A stretch of 64,000 nucleotides of DNA from Mucilaginibacter auburnensis (GTDB lineage Bacteria; Bacteroidota; Bacteroidia; Sphingobacteriales; Sphingobacteriaceae). The notes beneath the pieces were generated by a model. The model was not told the origin of the DNA, did no database searches, and worked only from the letters and a program-made list of their open reading frames with translations. The position numbers were made by a program, and so were the translations under genes. Positions 52,943 through 61,527 of this stretch are shown here, piece by piece. The stretch's first letter is position 1, and every line of letters begins with the position of its first letter. The DNA lies in NCBI RefSeq assembly GCF_002797815.1, contig NZ_PGFJ01000001.1, forward strand, positions 1,612,001 to 1,676,000, written 5' to 3'.

Positions 52943-53517
52943 TGATACGTACTCATTACGGCGTTGTAAAGTGTTGCTAATTTTGCCTTGGCGCGGGTTA
53001 AATATACCCTGCTTGTACTGGCTGGAATATTTAGTTTAACGGCTATTTCCTCGTGCGAAAACCCTTCAATTTCGTGCATGTTAAAAATAAGCTGCTGTAT
53101 TTGGGGCAGGCTGCTAATTAGCGTTGTTATGTCTTTGTAGCTCAATGTGTCAGGTGTTTCAAAAGCAACGTCGGCCTTTACATCGTTGCCCATATCTTCC
53201 AGGTAAATGAGCGTTCGCTTGGCCCGTATCCTGTCAATTGCAATGTTGGCGGTAATACGGCCTATCCATCCTTTAAAAGCTTTTTGTTTCTCTTCGGGCG
53301 GACCGTTAAATGCGAAGCTGTCCAGCTTTTTGAAAATACGAACGAATGAGTCGTTGATCAGTTCAACAGACTCATTACGTTCTTTGGTATACCTGTAGGC
53401 AACACCAGATAAATAACCAAAATAAGTTTTGTACAAAAGTTCTTCACTCCTGAAATCCTTTTTTATACATCCCTCAATCAGTTTTTCTAATGTCAGCTCT
53501 TTATTTCGCACAAGCAA
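52939..53517 (-). CDS. ECF RNA polymerase sigma factor, partner of the barrel anti-sigma
   Basis: 192 residues. Region 2 includes Leu-Ile-Asn-Asp-Ser-Phe-Val-Arg-Ile-Phe and Gly-Trp-Ile-Gly-Arg-Ile-Thr-Ala-Asn-Ile-Ala-Ile-Asp, region 4 Phe-Ser-His-Glu-Glu-Ile-Ala-Val-Lys-Leu-Asn-Ile-Pro-Ala-Ser-Thr-Ser-Arg-Val-Tyr. The region 4 recognition segment with Ser-Arg-Val-Tyr resembles other Bacteroidota ECFs. It is coupled by an ATGA overlap to the anti-sigma-like gene, so the two are expressed together. Regulon unknown; envelope-stress control is the likely theme. Confidence 0.92.
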   Translation of the reverse strand: MLVRNKELTLEKLIEGCIKKDFRSEELLYKTYFGYLSGVAYRYTKERNESVELINDSFVRIFKKLDSFAFNGPPEEKQKAFKGWIGRITANIAIDRIRAKRTLIYLEDMGNDVKADVAFETPDTLSYKDITTLISSLPQIQQLIFNMHEIEGFSHEEIAVKLNIPASTSRVYLTRAKAKLATLYNAVMSTYQ

Positions 53518-53563
53518 ATATCATAACATCGCCTAAGTTTAGTGCATTAAAAAGCAGCTATGC

Positions 53564-54250
53564 TTAGTAGTTGATCAGCACATCGCCTGCAAGAGCGGTA
53601 GCGCCGGTACTGTTATAAATGCCTCTTGCAGCAATGGTATAAATACGCCCGCTTTGTATGCTTACAGATGGAAGTACAACTTTATCGGTAGTGTTGCCAT
53701 TTTCGCGTATAACAAAATTATAGTTTTGCCCACCCGCAATTTCAACAAATTCGCTTGCTGTTTTATAAGTTTTGCCACTCACTACAGCAGTACCTGTGTT
53801 GGTTACCAGGTCAAGCGCAGGCGACTCAATGCTCATATTAACAAATCTGATAAGCGCTTTACCTGATGACGGATTCACCAGTTTATCTTCTATCAACACA
53901 AACTCAGGCGTTGCCCATCTGCCGGTTAACCATGCAGAATAAATAGCACCTTCTTTAAGGTCGATTGTAGAGGTTACTTTTTTTGTTCCTTGTTGGTAAG
54001 CGGTAAGTTCTCTGCTGCCGGCAATGGCGTTAAAGTAATAGCCGTAAGTGCCATATGGTACAGAATCGCTATTTAAAACGCTGTTGTTTAATCTAAAACC
54101 CAGTTTAGGCGCATCCGGCGACACCTGGTAAATAGCCAGATTGGCAATTGGCGGCAGTGGTTCGTTGTTTGTGCTTTTAGAACAGCTTACTGCAAATAAA
54201 GCCACAACACCTAACAATGCCCAATTTTTTAATGATCTAAAGTGTTTCAT
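53564..54250 (-). CDS. DUF4397 domain lipoprotein
   Basis: 228 residues. The lipobox Ala-Val-Ser-Cys puts lipid at about residue 23. Two similar beta-sandwich halves follow: the first has Tyr-Gln-Val-Ser-Pro-Asp-Ala-Pro and Pro-Tyr-Gly-Thr-Tyr, the second Arg-Phe-Val-Asn-Met-Ser, both typical of DUF4397 repeats, and the end reads Tyr-Thr-Ile-Ala-Ala-Arg-Gly. Probably surface or periplasmic; function unknown. It lies 46 bp upstream of the ECF sigma gene on the same strand and could be coregulated. Confidence 0.82.
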   Translation of the reverse strand: MKHFRSLKNWALLGVVALFAVSCSKSTNNEPLPPIANLAIYQVSPDAPKLGFRLNNSVLNSDSVPYGTYGYYFNAIAGSRELTAYQQGTKKVTSTIDLKEGAIYSAWLTGRWATPEFVLIEDKLVNPSSGKALIRFVNMSIESPALDLVTNTGTAVVSGKTYKTASEFVEIAGGQNYNFVIRENGNTTDKVVLPSVSIQSGRIYTIAARGIYNSTGATALAGDVLINY

Positions 54251-54335
54251 AATAGTAAATATTTGTTAACTCCGTGGTAAAACGTAAGCTCTTAACAAAC
54301 CGCTACAGCCATCTTAATTTTTTTTTTAAATAAAT

Positions 54336-54725
54336 CTATTTAACCTTATCAGCCTCTATTAGCAATTTAAGTAAGTGGGTAACACCATTTTCTTCTTTTA
54401 CATTGAAGGATGCGCGGTACTGCCCTTTTGAGGTGCTTAAAATTACTACGCCATACTGTAAGTTGCCCGTAGCTATTTTATGAAGCACCTTGCTGCCGGT
54501 CGGCTTGTTTTGTGCAAAGAATTTAGTAATTATATCGGCAGCGGCGGTTTTATTATAGGTGTCTTCGTCGGTGCCGGGAACGCCAATTTCTACTTCGGCA
54601 GCAAAGAGTTTGCTGAGTTCGGTAACGTTGCCTTTGCCTAAAAGCTGGGCAACAATATCAACAGCGCCTGTTGGCGAGGGGCGTAAAAACAAAAAAGCGA
54701 ATAAAGTAAGGTAAAATAATTTCAT
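54336..54725 (-). CDS. DUF4783 family secreted protein
   Basis: 129 residues. A hydrophobic N-terminal segment of about 20 residues serves as signal peptide, followed by an NTF2-like cone-shaped domain of the DUF4783 type: Asp-Ile-Val-Ala-Gln-Leu-Leu-Gly-Lys-Gly-Asn-Val near the start and Tyr-Arg-Ala-Ser-Phe-Asn-Val-Lys-Glu near the end. Periplasmic; function unknown. Divergent from gpmI. Confidence 0.78.
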   Translation of the reverse strand: MKLFYLTLFAFLFLRPSPTGAVDIVAQLLGKGNVTELSKLFAAEVEIGVPGTDEDTYNKTAAADIITKFFAQNKPTGSKVLHKIATGNLQYGVVILSTSKGQYRASFNVKEENGVTHLLKLLIEADKVK

Positions 54726-54798
54726 AGCTAATTACTTAAGGTAACAACGTTTGCGCAAATAGGGTGGCTATAAATTATAATGTATACAAAGCTACTTT

Positions 54799-54806
54799 TA
54801 TATTTG
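54799..54806 (+). promoter_or_regulatory. -7 promoter element of gpmI
   Basis: TATATTTG, full match to TAnnTTTG, 4 bp before the GTG start. If used, transcription would begin at or next to the start codon (leaderless mRNA). Confidence 0.5.
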
Positions 54807-54810
54807 CAAT

Positions 54811-56334
54811 GTGGAAAATACAAAAAAACTCGCATTAATTATATTAGATGGATGGGGATATGGTCGTAAAGATCAGTCTAATGCCATATTAGCGGCTAAA
54901 ACGCCCTTTTTCAATCATTTGATAGCTACTTATCCTAACTCCAAACTCGAAGCATCGGGCATGGCGGTTGGTTTGCCCGACGGACAGATGGGTAACTCAG
55001 AAGTGGGACACATGAATTTGGGGGCCGGCCGTGTGGTTTACCAGGAACTGGGCCGCATTAATAAAGCTGTTAATGATAACGAACTGGTGTCAAACCCGGT
55101 TTTGCAGGATGCTTTCAATTATGCTAAGCAGAACGGCAAAGCGGTTCATTTTATCGGACTGGTGTCTGACGGTGGTGTGCACTCGCACATTAAACACCTG
55201 ATGGGCCTTTGCGATGCAGCTGGTCAGTTTGATCTGGAAAAAGTTTACATCCACGCCTTTTTAGATGGCCGTGATACCGACCCAAAATCGGGCGTTGGTT
55301 TTATAACCGAATTGGAGCAGCATATTGCAGGCACCAAAGTGCAACTGGCATCTGCTATAGGTCGTTACTATGCAATGGACCGCGATAACCGTTGGGAGCG
55401 CGTTAAACAGGCTTATGATGTTATGGTGCATGGCATTGGCCATGCCGTTAACAGCTTTACCGAGGCTATTCAAAACCAGTATCAGCAGGATGTTACCGAC
55501 GAGTTTATGCCGCCTTTGGTAAAAACCAACGGAGCAGGGCAGCCCCTTGCCGTTATTCAGGATGGCGATGTGGTGATCTGCTTTAACTTCCGTACAGATC
55601 GTGGCAGGGAAATAACCCTTGCGCTTACCCAAAAAGATTTTCCTGAGTATAACCTGCAACCGCTTAAGTTGCATTATATCACCATGACCACCTATGATGA
55701 AACTTTCCAGGGGGTTAGCGTGGTATTTACCAAAGACGATCTGACCAAAACTTTAGGCGAGATTTTGCAGGATGCCGGCAAGAACCAGATCCGTATTGCT
55801 GAAACCGAAAAATATCCGCACGTTACTTTCTTCTTTTCAGGCGGACGCGAGAAGGAATTTAATAACGAAAAACGTTTATTGATCCCATCACCTAAAGTAG
55901 CTACTTACGATTTACAGCCCGAAATGAGTGCTGAAGGTATCCGCGATGCTATCATCCCTGAACTGGAAAGCCGTTGGGCCGATTTTATAGTACTAAACTT
56001 TGCCAATACTGATATGGTGGGCCACACAGGTGTATTCGGCGCGGTAGTTAAAGCGGCCGAAACTGCCGACGCTTGCACACAGGCGGTGGTTGAAACAGGT
56101 ATAGCTAATGGTTACTCTTTCATTATTCTGGCCGACCACGGCAACGCCGATTACATGATAAACGATGACGGTACGCCAAACACAGCGCACACCACTAACC
56201 TGGTGCCATGCATCGTTATTGACAAGGACGTTACCCACGTAAAAGACGGTAAACTGGGCGATGTTGCGCCAACCGTATTAAAACTGTTAGGCATTACCAT
56301 CCCCGCCGAAATGACCGGCAATGTTTTGGTGTAA
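54811..56334 (+). CDS. gpmI: 2,3-bisphosphoglycerate-independent phosphoglycerate mutase
   Basis: 507 residues from a GTG codon; no in-frame ATG precedes the conserved start Leu-Ile-Ile-Leu-Asp-Gly-Trp-Gly. Metal-site motifs include Asp-Gly (residues 13-14) and the phosphoserine nucleophile in Gly-Asn-Ser-Glu-Val-Gly-His-Met-Asn. Asp-Gly-Arg-Asp-Thr-Asp-Pro, Asn-Phe-Arg-Thr-Asp-Arg, Phe-Phe-Phe-Ser-Gly-Gly, and Ala-Asp-His-Gly-Asn-Ala-Asp near the end complete the GpmI family. It interconverts 3- and 2-phosphoglycerate using Mn. Divergent from the DUF4783 gene. Confidence 0.96.
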   Translation: MENTKKLALIILDGWGYGRKDQSNAILAAKTPFFNHLIATYPNSKLEASGMAVGLPDGQMGNSEVGHMNLGAGRVVYQELGRINKAVNDNELVSNPVLQDAFNYAKQNGKAVHFIGLVSDGGVHSHIKHLMGLCDAAGQFDLEKVYIHAFLDGRDTDPKSGVGFITELEQHIAGTKVQLASAIGRYYAMDRDNRWERVKQAYDVMVHGIGHAVNSFTEAIQNQYQQDVTDEFMPPLVKTNGAGQPLAVIQDGDVVICFNFRTDRGREITLALTQKDFPEYNLQPLKLHYITMTTYDETFQGVSVVFTKDDLTKTLGEILQDAGKNQIRIAETEKYPHVTFFFSGGREKEFNNEKRLLIPSPKVATYDLQPEMSAEGIRDAIIPELESRWADFIVLNFANTDMVGHTGVFGAVVKAAETADACTQAVVETGIANGYSFIILADHGNADYMINDDGTPNTAHTTNLVPCIVIDKDVTHVKDGKLGDVAPTVLKLLGITIPAEMTGNVLV

Positions 56335-57216
56335 GCCTTTTTAATATTATTTGCAAAGCCGCGCTGAAAAGTGCGGCTTTGTTGTTTATTCCACTTGTCA
56401 TCTTGAGATTGTCGAAGTACAGGTGTTCGTTCGCGACAGAAATGCAACAGTTTGAAACAACCGAACACCTTGTTCTATACTGTCTTTACGAGGTACGAAG
56501 CAATCCCGAAGAGACAGGTTATGAAACTACAGGTAGCAGGGGCGGTTATATCGCTTCGGCTTATCGCTTCGGCTTATCGCTCAATTGCCGCGGAGGCTGT
56601 TACTTTACCTTAGATGCAAAGTAACCAAACATCAAGTCGAAAAAAACCTTCCCCGCTCAAGGCCTTTACCCGTGGCTCGGTTTTTCGACAAGCCTTTACC
56701 CGCTTTGTTTTTATTTACCCTACCGTCTTTGCGAGGTACGAAGCAATCCCGAAGCGATAGGTATTGAAACTACAGGTAGCACGGCGTTATATCGCTCGGC
56801 TTATCGCTTCATTACCGCTCAATTGCCGCGGAGGCTGTTACTTTTGTCTTGACACAAAAGTAACCAAAAAGTCAAGTCAGGCTGACCGCTTCCACTTCAC
56901 AGGCCATACTCCCGGCCGCGCATCCTGACAGGCCTTTACCCGCTTTTATTTGCTTCTTCTTCCCACGTCGGACTATCATCCTGAGCTTATCGAAGGAAAG
57001 CTACAGGTGTTCGTTCGCAACAGGAGTGCAACAGTTTTGCAACAACCGAACACTTTGTTGGTGATTAGTGGATTGGTGAATAGAGATTAGTTTGGTAGCG
57101 ACAAAACTAATCTCTATTTACTAATCTCCAATCAACTAATGGGAGATGCAATTGTCGATTTCTATTAATAAACTAAGTCTTAAAAGAGATTGTTTCTACT
57201 GTGTTAGCGGCATATT
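56335..57216. repeat. dense intergenic repeat region
   Basis: About 880 bp without a credible gene. Visible are a 120-bp element present twice (56482-56606 and 56725-56844, beginning gtctttgcgaggtacgaagc), and a 55-bp element present twice (56418-56475 and 57002-57056, beginning tacaggtgttcgttcgc). There are also three copies of the gcctttacccg motif, two tcatcctgagcttatcgaagg-like fragments, and a hairpin near 57079. This is a cluster of dispersed intergenic repeats. The open frames it contains are compositionally atypical and repeat-derived. Confidence 0.8.
57079..57118. terminator. hairpin at the end of the repeat region
   Basis: Perfect 15-bp arms (aatagagattagttt / aaactaatctctatt) with a 10-nt loop, part of a longer imperfect palindrome reaching about 57140. 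Lies 99 bp beyond the carboxylesterase stop; possible terminator or repeat. Confidence 0.4.
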
Positions 57217-58650
57217 TTATTTTCTATTTAGGCCGTTGCCCTTATACTGTGGAGTTGCGGTCATGCTAAGTACTGCCTTGTCCTTATCTGCATCCAACAA
57301 CAAAAATTGCGGATTTTGAGCGGTATAAGGTTTCCAGGTACTTTCCAGTTTACCATTAGGGTTGCCTGACTTAGCAAAATTTGTCCAGAAGTCAACCATT
57401 TTCTTACTTAAATCTTCGTCGCCGGCTGTATTGGGGCGCCAGCTGTGGCGTAGCGAATGGAAAATGTACCAGAGGTCGGCAGAGTGGAAAGCGCCACTTG
57501 CATCGCCCGGAAGCTGACGCTGAAATAGATAAGCATATGTTGGCTTTGTGCTCTGGCTTGCACGCAATGCAGCAAAATCGCTAATTGGCTTGGTCATGTC
57601 ACTTAGGTCATTAGCTGTATAACCAATCATATATGGGATATCTGGTATCTCTCTGGCCATTGCAGCTTCCGAAAAAGTTTTCTTTAAGAAGTAGTTGTCG
57701 ATAATCGGGCTCCAGGTCAAACGCATTTTGGTAGCTTCAGTGTATTTTTGAGACATTTGGAGCAGTTCGTCAAAAGATAGGGATCTCATTTCGGTTAGCG
57801 TTTTTTTACCGAAGTAATCCATCATTCTTTTGTTTTGTAGTTGCGCAGTGTCTAAAGAAAGTCCTGGCCTGCCATTTGTATTAAGTCCGCCACCGCTCAT
57901 GCTAATGGCTTTACTTATCATGCTTTTAGACACAGGAGAAGCACATAAAGATTGTACGCTACCGGCACCGGCGCTCTGTCCGAAAATGGTGATATTTTTA
58001 GGATCACCACCAAATTGTTCAATGTTTTTATACACCCATTTCACGGCTGCTGCCTGATCCATCAAGCCATAATTGCCTGATACTTTGTTCGGGCTTTCAG
58101 CCGACAAAAGCGGGTGAGAGAAAAAGCCCATCACTCCAAGACGGTAAGTAACAGATACCAGAATTACGCCGCGAGAAGCCCAATCTTCACCTCCGTCCAT
58201 TTCAGGTTCGAAAGCAAATCCTTCGCGGTAGCCGCCACCGTGAATCCACACAGCAACCGGAAGTTTTTTAGTTTTTTCGCCAGCTGCCGGTGTCCATACA
58301 TTCAGATAAAGGCAATCTTCCTTAAACGGAGCACTGCCGCTGGCACGCCATTCTTTACCATAAAAACTGTTCGGATCCCAGGCAACCTGCATAGCTGCTG
58401 CTCCGTATTTGTCAGCTGTTTTTACGCCTTTCCAGGGCAATACAGGCTGAGGTTCTCTCCAACGCAGGTTGCCTACAGGCGGAGCTGCAAATGGAATTCC
58501 TTTGTAGGCAATAATTCCTTTAGTGGGGGTTGCAACTCCTTTAATTTGTCCTCCCTCAACGGTAAGTACCGGATTGGTGTCTTTTCCACTCCAGGAGGCA
58601 AAAAAACCTGCAAGAGCTAGGAACAGAAACGGGATAAATAATTTCTTCAT
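57217..58650 (-). CDS. secreted type-B carboxylesterase
   Basis: 477 residues with a signal peptide (about 1-20). It has Gly-Ile-Pro-Phe-Ala-Ala-Pro-Pro-Val-Gly, Glu-Asp-Cys-Leu-Tyr-Leu-Asn-Val-Trp, oxyanion His-Gly-Gly-Gly at 137-140, nucleophile S226 in Gly-Gln-Ser-Ala-Gly-Ala, and the catalytic His near Gly-Ala-Phe-His-Ser-Ala-Asp. The acid position appears to be Asp in Ala-Asn-Asp-Leu. Carboxylesterase/lipase family; it is secreted and lies next to a GH43 gene, which suggests deacylation of hemicellulose side groups, but that is inference. Same strand as GH43, 329 bp apart. Confidence 0.88.
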   Translation of the reverse strand: MKKLFIPFLFLALAGFFASWSGKDTNPVLTVEGGQIKGVATPTKGIIAYKGIPFAAPPVGNLRWREPQPVLPWKGVKTADKYGAAAMQVAWDPNSFYGKEWRASGSAPFKEDCLYLNVWTPAAGEKTKKLPVAVWIHGGGYREGFAFEPEMDGGEDWASRGVILVSVTYRLGVMGFFSHPLLSAESPNKVSGNYGLMDQAAAVKWVYKNIEQFGGDPKNITIFGQSAGAGSVQSLCASPVSKSMISKAISMSGGGLNTNGRPGLSLDTAQLQNKRMMDYFGKKTLTEMRSLSFDELLQMSQKYTEATKMRLTWSPIIDNYFLKKTFSEAAMAREIPDIPYMIGYTANDLSDMTKPISDFAALRASQSTKPTYAYLFQRQLPGDASGAFHSADLWYIFHSLRHSWRPNTAGDEDLSKKMVDFWTNFAKSGNPNGKLESTWKPYTAQNPQFLLLDADKDKAVLSMTATPQYKGNGLNRK

Positions 58651-58860
58651 ACAAGTAATTGGTTTTTTGGATGGTTAGTTAAAAGTGGTTTGATTTATAA
58701 AGAAATAAAATGCAATTTAATCAGAAAAACTCATTAAGCAAGTTGTTGTAAGGGATATAAACCTACCAGTTGTTAGCATTAAAAAATCGTTTCACCCGTC
58801 TCATTTTCGTTTCACTCTAAAATGTTATTCTTTTGAAGATCAGCGTCTTGAGCCAATAAT

Positions 58861-58893
58861 CGTCTCGCATCGTCTCACATACACTGTGAGACG
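58861..58893. promoter_or_regulatory. candidate operator upstream of carboxylesterase gene
   Basis: Two 10-bp direct repeats (cgtctcgcat, cgtctcacat) at 58861-58880; the second starts a 9-bp inverted repeat with 5-nt loop. Direct repeats at helical spacing suggest a regulator site. No assigned regulator. Confidence 0.3.
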
Positions 58894-58926
58894 ATGGAAC
58901 TCCTTAATATAAAATTCACATACAAC

Positions 58927-58962
58927 AAAAAAAGGGCTTCCCGAAACCGGAAAGCCCTTTTC
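58927..58962 (-). terminator. intrinsic terminator of the GH43 gene
   Basis: On the minus strand, aaagggcttt-ccgg-ttt-cggg-aagccctttt forms a GC-rich stem followed by a T-run, just after the GH43 stop. Confidence 0.8.
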
Positions 58963-58979
58963 ATAATATAGATCTAAAA

Positions 58980-60437
58980 CTATTGCAGCTTAAAGTTCCA
59001 CTTAGAATTATCACTGTTGAAATCAAATTTAGCCAAAGCCGGTGTACCGTCACCAACCGATACCAGTGCAAGTTTTTCTTTGCTGTTAGGCACTTCTTTA
59101 GGCATGATACGATAGGTGCCATCGGTTAACTGGTCAATGCGCCATAACTGCTCAGGCGCGCCGGTAAACTTGGGTACGCTTACTACATCAAGGTTAGCGG
59201 TTGCGGCCAATGCTCTGTCTGTTCCGGCAATTACAATTTTATAGTAGGGTCCGCCAATGTAACCGCTTGAATCAGGTGCGGGGCTAATGCTCCATTTTTG
59301 ATGCGGGCGACCCATATAATCGCTTATCCTGATTTTGATATCGCCTTCGGGCCAGTTTTTGTTCACGTCAGCAACCTGCTGCACCGGAACCGGTTTTACC
59401 GGGCCTGTAGCAGCATTACGGTTACCGCCAAAGCCCATACCGCCACCGCGTGGCATATCAACAGGGTCAACAGCCAGTTCCAGGCCGTAACCTCTGCGTT
59501 CAGATTGTATAAGGTAGTTACCTGCTTTAACATTCTCGCCTGCTGTAGGCCAGCCGTTTTTCCAAACTATTGGTAAAATGCCTAAAACGCTTGCACCACC
59601 CTGGTTAAGGTCAGCCTCCCAGTGAAACGACATTTTTTCAACCCCATTCTCCAAAACCATACGACCGAAGTGACCCGGAGCAATTAGAGTCTCGTTAGTG
59701 GTTGCAGCAACTACTTTACCACCGCCTTCCAGCATGCTTCTGCCCACATTGTCAATAAACGGACCGCTAACGCTTTTTGAGCGACCAATAACAATGTTGT
59801 AAGTTGAGTTAGGGCCTGCACAGCAGGTACCGTGTGTGCCTAAAAGGTAGTACCATCCATCGTGGTAGATCATATCGGCAGCTTCGCAAACAATGGCTAC
59901 GTTAATGGGCTTGTTGCCTGCAACGCGCTTGCCTGTTTTAGGGTCAAGCTCCACCTGGCGGATGTAGCCAAAATAGGTGCCATAAACCAGGTATAACCTG
60001 TTGGTAGTTGGGTCAAGAAATAAACCCGGGTCAATAGCGTCATTTTCCTCGTAACCGTCAGAAGTAGCTACCACTACCGGTTCAGAGTATTTAAAGTCTG
60101 GCGATTTTGGGTCCATGGTATTGTTCCACATAGTGTAGATAGCACCTTTATGGTCGCCACCACCACCGGTTGCTCCGTAAGCTATAAGAAAGCGGTTGCC
60201 AATTTTCATGGCATCGGGCGCAGCACCGCCACCCGGGCGCACCGCGCCGCCGGTCCATTTCCAACCATCTTCAGACATGATGCCACCGCCGCCTGTGCCA
60301 AAGGTGTAGTATTTGCCCTTATCTTCAACTATGGTTGATGGGTCGTGTATGTTGGGCCTGCCTACTTGTGCTGTTAACGTTTGAGTAATTGATGCTACTA
60401 ATATGGCAGTAAGACCTATTATTTTATTTTTTTTCAT
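58980..60437 (-). CDS. GH43 family arabinan endo-1,5-alpha-L-arabinosidase-like enzyme
   Basis: 485 residues. The signal peptide ends Leu-Thr-Ala-Gln. The five-blade propeller carries the GH43 triad: general base D32 in Ile-His-Asp-Pro-Ser, pKa modulator D136 in Asp-Ala-Ile-Asp-Pro-Gly-Leu, and acid E185 in Cys-Glu-Ala-Ala-Asp-Met. A Gly-rich insertion lies near 330, and the C-terminal 150 residues carry a ricin-like or MAM-type beta domain (Gln-Lys-Trp-Ser-Ile, Gln-Leu-Trp-Arg-Ile). It probably attacks arabinan or arabinoxylan. A likely operon with the upstream Gly/Pro-rich gene. Confidence 0.9.
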   Translation of the reverse strand: MKKNKIIGLTAILVASITQTLTAQVGRPNIHDPSTIVEDKGKYYTFGTGGGGIMSEDGWKWTGGAVRPGGGAAPDAMKIGNRFLIAYGATGGGGDHKGAIYTMWNNTMDPKSPDFKYSEPVVVATSDGYEENDAIDPGLFLDPTTNRLYLVYGTYFGYIRQVELDPKTGKRVAGNKPINVAIVCEAADMIYHDGWYYLLGTHGTCCAGPNSTYNIVIGRSKSVSGPFIDNVGRSMLEGGGKVVAATTNETLIAPGHFGRMVLENGVEKMSFHWEADLNQGGASVLGILPIVWKNGWPTAGENVKAGNYLIQSERRGYGLELAVDPVDMPRGGGMGFGGNRNAATGPVKPVPVQQVADVNKNWPEGDIKIRISDYMGRPHQKWSISPAPDSSGYIGGPYYKIVIAGTDRALAATANLDVVSVPKFTGAPEQLWRIDQLTDGTYRIMPKEVPNSKEKLALVSVGDGTPALAKFDFNSDNSKWNFKLQ

Positions 60438-60485
60438 TATAAATCTGTTCAGATAGTTTGATACCTTAAATGGATTAACAAATTC

Positions 60486-61310
60486 TTATTCGTAACTAAG
60501 GGTGTAATTTTTAACCGGCTGCCCTTTTTCATCAATAAAGCGCGCTACAAAATTACACATGCCTTGTCCGTTCAAAATTGCAGCACGAACGATGTTTTTG
60601 CCTTTTTTCAATGTTAAAAGCGGAGATACAACGTTGTCAACAATAATGTCTTTATCGCCCGGAATGGTCAACACCTGCTCACCATTTAACCAAAACGCGC
60701 CACCCGAGTTAACCCCTGCAGCCAAACGAACATTTTTAATATCCTCGGTACAGTTAATTACAGTTACTAACCAAAACAGCACACCGGCTTTAGGTTTATT
60801 TGTAGCATAGCTAAAGTGATATAAATTGAAGTTAAAAGCTTTGCTGTCGAGCGCGTGCCACTGTAATTCCTGCCCGGCTATAGTTACGGTTGAATTGTTT
60901 TTGGGAACAGCGTTAAAATCCTGCGAAAAGTTCTCGGTTGAAAAAGTGGTTTTAAGATAGCTTTCAGTAATGCTACTATTGCCACGAAGATTCTTTTTTA
61001 CCGGATCTAAAACCAGCCAGCGCTGAATAAAACCTTTTGCGTCAGGGGCTTTTTTAACCGGAGTAGATGGAGTAAAGTGTTTGGTAATGCTGTGGGTTGT
61101 ATCTTCCGCTAAAGGGATGGGAGGAAGGTTTGACCTGCGTGGCGCGCCACCCGGTCCGCCTGGTCCACCGGGGCCTCCGGCACCAGGACCGCCAGCGCCA
61201 GGGCCACCCTGACCCGGGCCTTGGGCAAATGCATTCACGGCACTCAATTGCAATCCCAGTAAAACTACAAAAGCTATAGCCGGCAAAAAGTGTTTGTGTT
61301 TTTTGTTCAT
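60486..61310 (-). CDS. secreted Gly/Pro-rich protein with beta-sandwich domain
   Basis: 274 residues from the ATG at 61310, which opens a proper signal peptide ending Ala-Phe-Ala-Gln. Right after cleavage comes a 30-residue Gly/Pro tract of Gly-Pro-Gly and Gly-Ala-Gly-Gly-Pro repeats, then an all-beta region whose end (Phe-Trp-Leu-Asn-Gly-Glu-Gln-Val, then Lys-Lys-Gly-Lys-Asn) resembles the jelly-roll sugar-binding domains of GH2-type enzymes. No catalytic motif seen. It stands 48 bp upstream of the GH43 gene on the same strand, so a partner in plant-polysaccharide binding is plausible. Confidence 0.65.
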   Translation of the reverse strand: MNKKHKHFLPAIAFVVLLGLQLSAVNAFAQGPGQGGPGAGGPGAGGPGGPGGPGGAPRRSNLPPIPLAEDTTHSITKHFTPSTPVKKAPDAKGFIQRWLVLDPVKKNLRGNSSITESYLKTTFSTENFSQDFNAVPKNNSTVTIAGQELQWHALDSKAFNFNLYHFSYATNKPKAGVLFWLVTVINCTEDIKNVRLAAGVNSGGAFWLNGEQVLTIPGDKDIIVDNVVSPLLTLKKGKNIVRAAILNGQGMCNFVARFIDEKGQPVKNYTLSYE

Positions 61311-61527
61311 AATGGATTTTAGTATAAAGGTTGTTGTTTTATTCACGAAATCGATTAAGCAAACGTACAAAATGAGGCCCTAAAAAAGACCTCTGCTTCG
61401 GGTTTGTTACGCTTAATATACACAAGTAACAACTTTGTTATTTACTGGGGTGGTAATAAAACGCAATGGGGCGGTATGTAATGCGATAAGGAAATGTAAT
61501 AGCCGGATGTATGCTATTCCATAGTGA

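Larger units (their letters stand above)
58651..58979. other. 329-bp regulatory gap with TGAGACG-type repeats
   Basis: Contains the terminator of the GH43 gene, the leader of the carboxylesterase gene, and between them a cluster of gtctc motifs: a tandem 10-bp pair cgtctcgcat/cgtctcacat and a hairpin cgtctcaca / tgtgagacg (58871-58893). No open frame of note. Confidence 0.5.

Noticed and set aside
56379..56767. Plus-strand ORFs in the repeat region
   Set aside because: They consist of dispersed repeat sequence and have no coding-like composition.
56335..57216. CRISPR array
   Set aside because: Repeats are long, imperfect and not regularly spaced by unique spacers; no cas genes nearby.
58114..58620. 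168-residue plus-strand ORF opposite the carboxylesterase
   Set aside because: Antisense shadow of a clearly conserved enzyme; no signature of its own.
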